Assembly (NCBI GenBank): GCA_026786225.1
Contig: JAJAYN010000356.1
Location: 1 to 9,080 of the forward strand
Direction of reading: 5' to 3'
DNA: 9,080 bases
From: Burkholderiales bacterium
GTDB taxonomy: Bacteria > Pseudomonadota > Gammaproteobacteria > Burkholderiales > Usitatibacteraceae
Shown: in pieces, positions 6,848 through 9,080 of the stretch
How the letters are laid out: each line of letters begins with the position of its first letter
Numbering within the stretch: position 1 is the first letter of the stretch
Program-made: the position numbers and the translations under genes
The notes under the pieces: model-generated
The model's input: only the letters and a program-made list of their open reading frames with translations
Database searches by the model: none
Told to the model about the DNA's origin: nothing

Positions 6848-9080
6848 ATGGTTTTGTTTCCGGGCAACGCTGCAGATAGCCCGCACCAGTCGAAAGAATT
6901 CATCCTTCGCAGTTTGCAAATCGCAGTACTGCGTTTGATCGCGTCCGGGCACAAGCAATTCCGCAACGTGTTTGCGTTTGCGTGTGTACTATTGGCCACG
7001 TCAACATTTTTCTCTGGCAGTGTTGTGGCCCAGAATGCCGCGACGGGCCAGACGTTATTCACGATGACAGCCAATTGCACTGGCTGCCACTTGAATGGTG
7101 CCGAAGTCAATGGTGCCGGGGTTGCCTCTGATGCCAGTGCGGCGAACGTGATCAACAATGCCAATACGCTGGGCATGGGTGGATTGGGGCCCGGTGGCGT
7201 TTCGCTGACCGCGCAACAAATAGCCGACATTACCGCTTACCTTGCCACCATCGTGGTCGATCCGTACGTTGCACCTGTCAACGCGACTTACAACACCACG
7301 CTCGATATCGTCGTGCCGACAGCGGCGACACTGGTTGCAGCCAACAGGGTGGTTGCCTTCGGTACCACCTATAGCGCCTTCAATCGCTTCGTCATCGTCA
7401 GTCCTGGCAGCAAAGGCACTGCGTCATACCTTAGCGGCAGCACGATTCGCTACGTGCCATCGGTAAACCAGTGCGGTGCCGATACGATTACTTACATGGC
7501 CAGGAATACCGGTCTGCCGGCTATATCGTCCAGCACCAGAAGGCTGTCCGTTTTTATCAATTCGCCATCTCCCACCACCAGTCTGGCCACGCAGAATATT
7601 GCCTATAGCACTTCTGCGACGACCCTGGCGGGGTTGGTACTGGGTGGTGGTGCCACCGGACTCAACGTTACCGTGCAGCCTTCGGTGGGCACCGTCAGTG
7701 TCGGTGCCGGGCCTTCGTTAACCTATACGGCAAGCAGCACGGCCTATGCGGCTTCAGTCAGCTTCACCTATGTCGCGACGGGTCCTTGTGGCACGCAGTC
7801 GGCACCGGTCAATTTCACCATCAACCTCACGACGCAACCACCCGCGCCGACGGTGGCGGTGCCGGCAGGACCATTTCAGACGGCCTTTAATACGCCTACC
7901 GGAATCAACGTTAGCGGAAGCATCACCGGTGTCGTCACGAGTGTCGCGGTCGCGAGCGTGACAAATGGCACCGCGATGGTCAGCGGTACGACGATTACGT
8001 TTACGCCAACCGTCGGCTTCACGGGTACTGGTTCGTTCACCTACACGGCGACCGGGCCTAACGGCGTGCCGTCTGCCGCGTCCGGGGCCGTGAATATCAC
8101 CGTCTTGCCGGCGATCCCGACCGTCACAGCTGCGCCGGGACCTTTTTCAACGGCGTTCAATACGCCGATAAATGTCGATCTCACTGGTCGCGTAACGGGG
8201 ACGTTCACCAGCATTGCGACGACCGCCGTGACCAATGGCACGACCATGGTGGCCGGCAACGTGGTGACATTTACGCCGACACTAAACTTCACCGGTACGG
8301 GCAGTTTTCAATTCACTGCCACCAACGCGGGTGGAACTTCCGCGCCATCGGCCTCGATGAATATTACCGTGCTGCCCGCTGCGCCTGTCGTGGCGGCTCG
8401 TGCTGTATTGGTGACGTTTCAGTTGCCGTTGGCGATAGACCTTACAACGCAAATCACTGGTATGTCGACGAGTATTGCGGTGGTGACGCCGGCGGCGAAC
8501 GGTAGTACTTCGGTGCTCGGCAATGTCGTGACATATACGCCGAACGCGGCATTCCTTGGCGCGGACACTTTTTCCTACCGGGCAACAGGGCCGGGTGGGG
8601 CATCCAATACCGCGCTGGTCAGCATCACCGTGATACCCGCCGCACCGCCCACGGCAACATCGCCTCCACCAGTGACCACCGCCTTCAATACGCAAGTCGC
8701 CATCGACATGACCGCGCAACTGGGAGGGGTTTTTACCGGTGTCGCGGTCGTCACAGCGCCTGTAAACGGCACGATCGTCTCGACTGTCGGTAACGTCATC
8801 ACCTACCGCCCCAACACCGGCTATGCGGGGGCAGATTCATTCACTTACCAGGCGCAAGGTCCGGGCGGGACGATTTCGACGCCGCCTGCACTGGTGAGCA
8901 TCACCGTGTCACCGTCGGTGCCCGTCGTCACCGCTCCTGCGACCGTAACCACCGCGTTCAATACGCCAGTCGCCATCAACTTGACGGCGCAGATCAGCGG
9001 CGTATTCACCAGCATTGCCATCGTTACCCCGCCTGCGCTCGGCAGCGTCGCTATCGTCGGCAACACGGTAACGTACACGC
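6848..9080 (+). CDS. Exported c-type cytochrome domain fused to tandem Ig/cadherin-like repeats (3' end outside window)
   Basis: The frame is open for 744 codons to the window end. A hydrophobic stretch at residues 41-55 preceded by HKQFRN, with likely cleavage after SVVA (58-61), marks a Sec signal peptide. Residues about 62-136 form a small class I cytochrome c: the haem motif CTGCH at 77-81, a probable axial Met in TLGMGGLG (M110), and a C-terminal helix TAQQIADITAYLA. After DPYVAP come at least seven beta-rich modules starting near residues 142, 240, 338, 428, 517, 604 and 695. The better ones follow the pattern AFNTPVAI, GT, VTYTPN, GxDSFTYxATGPGG, SITV, like bacterial Ig/cadherin-like domains. 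The protein should act in the periplasm, on the surface or outside the cell, the haem needing periplasmic attachment. Whether it is an adhesin, an electron-transfer protein or both is not shown; the C-terminus with any anchor or secretion signal is missing. Confidence 0.85.
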   Translation, partial: MVLFPGNAADSPHQSKEFILRSLQIAVLRLIASGHKQFRNVFAFACVLLATSTFFSGSVVAQNAATGQTLFTMTANCTGCHLNGAEVNGAGVASDASAANVINNANTLGMGGLGPGGVSLTAQQIADITAYLATIVVDPYVAPVNATYNTTLDIVVPTAATLVAANRVVAFGTTYSAFNRFVIVSPGSKGTASYLSGSTIRYVPSVNQCGADTITYMARNTGLPAISSSTRRLSVFINSPSPTTSLATQNIAYSTSATTLAGLVLGGGATGLNVTVQPSVGTVSVGAGPSLTYTASSTAYAASVSFTYVATGPCGTQSAPVNFTINLTTQPPAPTVAVPAGPFQTAFNTPTGINVSGSITGVVTSVAVASVTNGTAMVSGTTITFTPTVGFTGTGSFTYTATGPNGVPSAASGAVNITVLPAIPTVTAAPGPFSTAFNTPINVDLTGRVTGTFTSIATTAVTNGTTMVAGNVVTFTPTLNFTGTGSFQFTATNAGGTSAPSASMNITVLPAAPVVAARAVLVTFQLPLAIDLTTQITGMSTSIAVVTPAANGSTSVLGNVVTYTPNAAFLGADTFSYRATGPGGASNTALVSITVIPAAPPTATSPPPVTTAFNTQVAIDMTAQLGGVFTGVAVVTAPVNGTIVSTVGNVITYRPNTGYAGADSFTYQAQGPGGTISTPPALVSITVSPSVPVVTAPATVTTAFNTPVAINLTAQISGVFTSIAIVTPPALGSVAIVGNTVTYT
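7868..9080 (+). repeat. Tandem repeats of about 90 codons within the cytochrome-Ig gene
   Basis: Five copies can be aligned on the AFN (or TFQ) motif, at residues 346, 436, 523, 612 and 703, giving periods of 90, 87, 89 and 91 codons. The last two are similar at DNA level: 8672-8718 and 8945-8991 match at 41 of 47 bases, 273 bases apart. The third aligned copy (residues about 517-603) has lost the AFNTP motif. The array continues beyond the window. Two more divergent modules precede it at residues about 142-335. Confidence 0.85.

Noticed and set aside
8041..9078. Minus-strand open frames at 8041-8292, 8575-8802 and 8845-9078 that resemble each other
   Set aside because: Their mutual similarity only mirrors the tandem repeats of the plus-strand gene; spacing follows the repeat period. 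Not independent genes.
1..9080. CRISPR arrays, tRNA or rRNA genes, insertion sequences, phage genes
   Set aside because: I saw no regularly spaced short repeats, no cloverleaf candidates, no rRNA sequence and no transposase, integrase or phage structural protein in any frame.

Overview
The window looks like a chromosomal segment of a betaproteobacterium. The protein sequences of MogA, DarP, PmbA and a TakP-like binding protein all read as proteobacterial, and the divergent darP/pmbA pair with mogA behind darP is an arrangement I know from this group. GC is moderately high. Order and genus cannot be fixed by eye.

Layout. Positions 1-1036 (minus strand) hold mogA, cut by the window edge, behind a darP gene that carries a frameshift. 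Positions 1109-2449 (plus) hold pmbA/tldE, divergent from darP across 72 bases. Positions 2546-3685 (plus) hold a Tat-exported TRAP substrate-binding protein that closely resembles the TakP 2-oxoacid-binding type, closed by a strong intrinsic terminator at 3700-3724. Positions 3686-4008 are non-coding and contain the terminator, a long imperfect inverted repeat (3773-3844) and a decayed REP-like pair (3871-3983). Positions 4009-6560 (minus) hold the TRAP permease as a coupled dctQ-dctM operon that converges on the binding-protein gene. Positions 6561-6847 form a divergent promoter region. From 6848 to the window end (plus, still open) runs a large exported protein: a c-type cytochrome domain with a CTGCH haem motif, followed by at least seven Ig/cadherin-like repeats of roughly 90-100 residues.

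How the genes work together. The binding protein and the QM permease very probably form one tripartite, ion-driven uptake system for an organic acid, although they are on opposite strands. MogA acts in molybdenum cofactor synthesis, DarP in 50S ribosome maturation, and PmbA with TldD (not in the window) in peptide processing; these are housekeeping genes. The accessory part is the cytochrome-Ig repeat protein, a plausible cell-surface or secreted redox/adhesion protein. It and the unusual C-terminal tails on all three TRAP components are the most interesting items.
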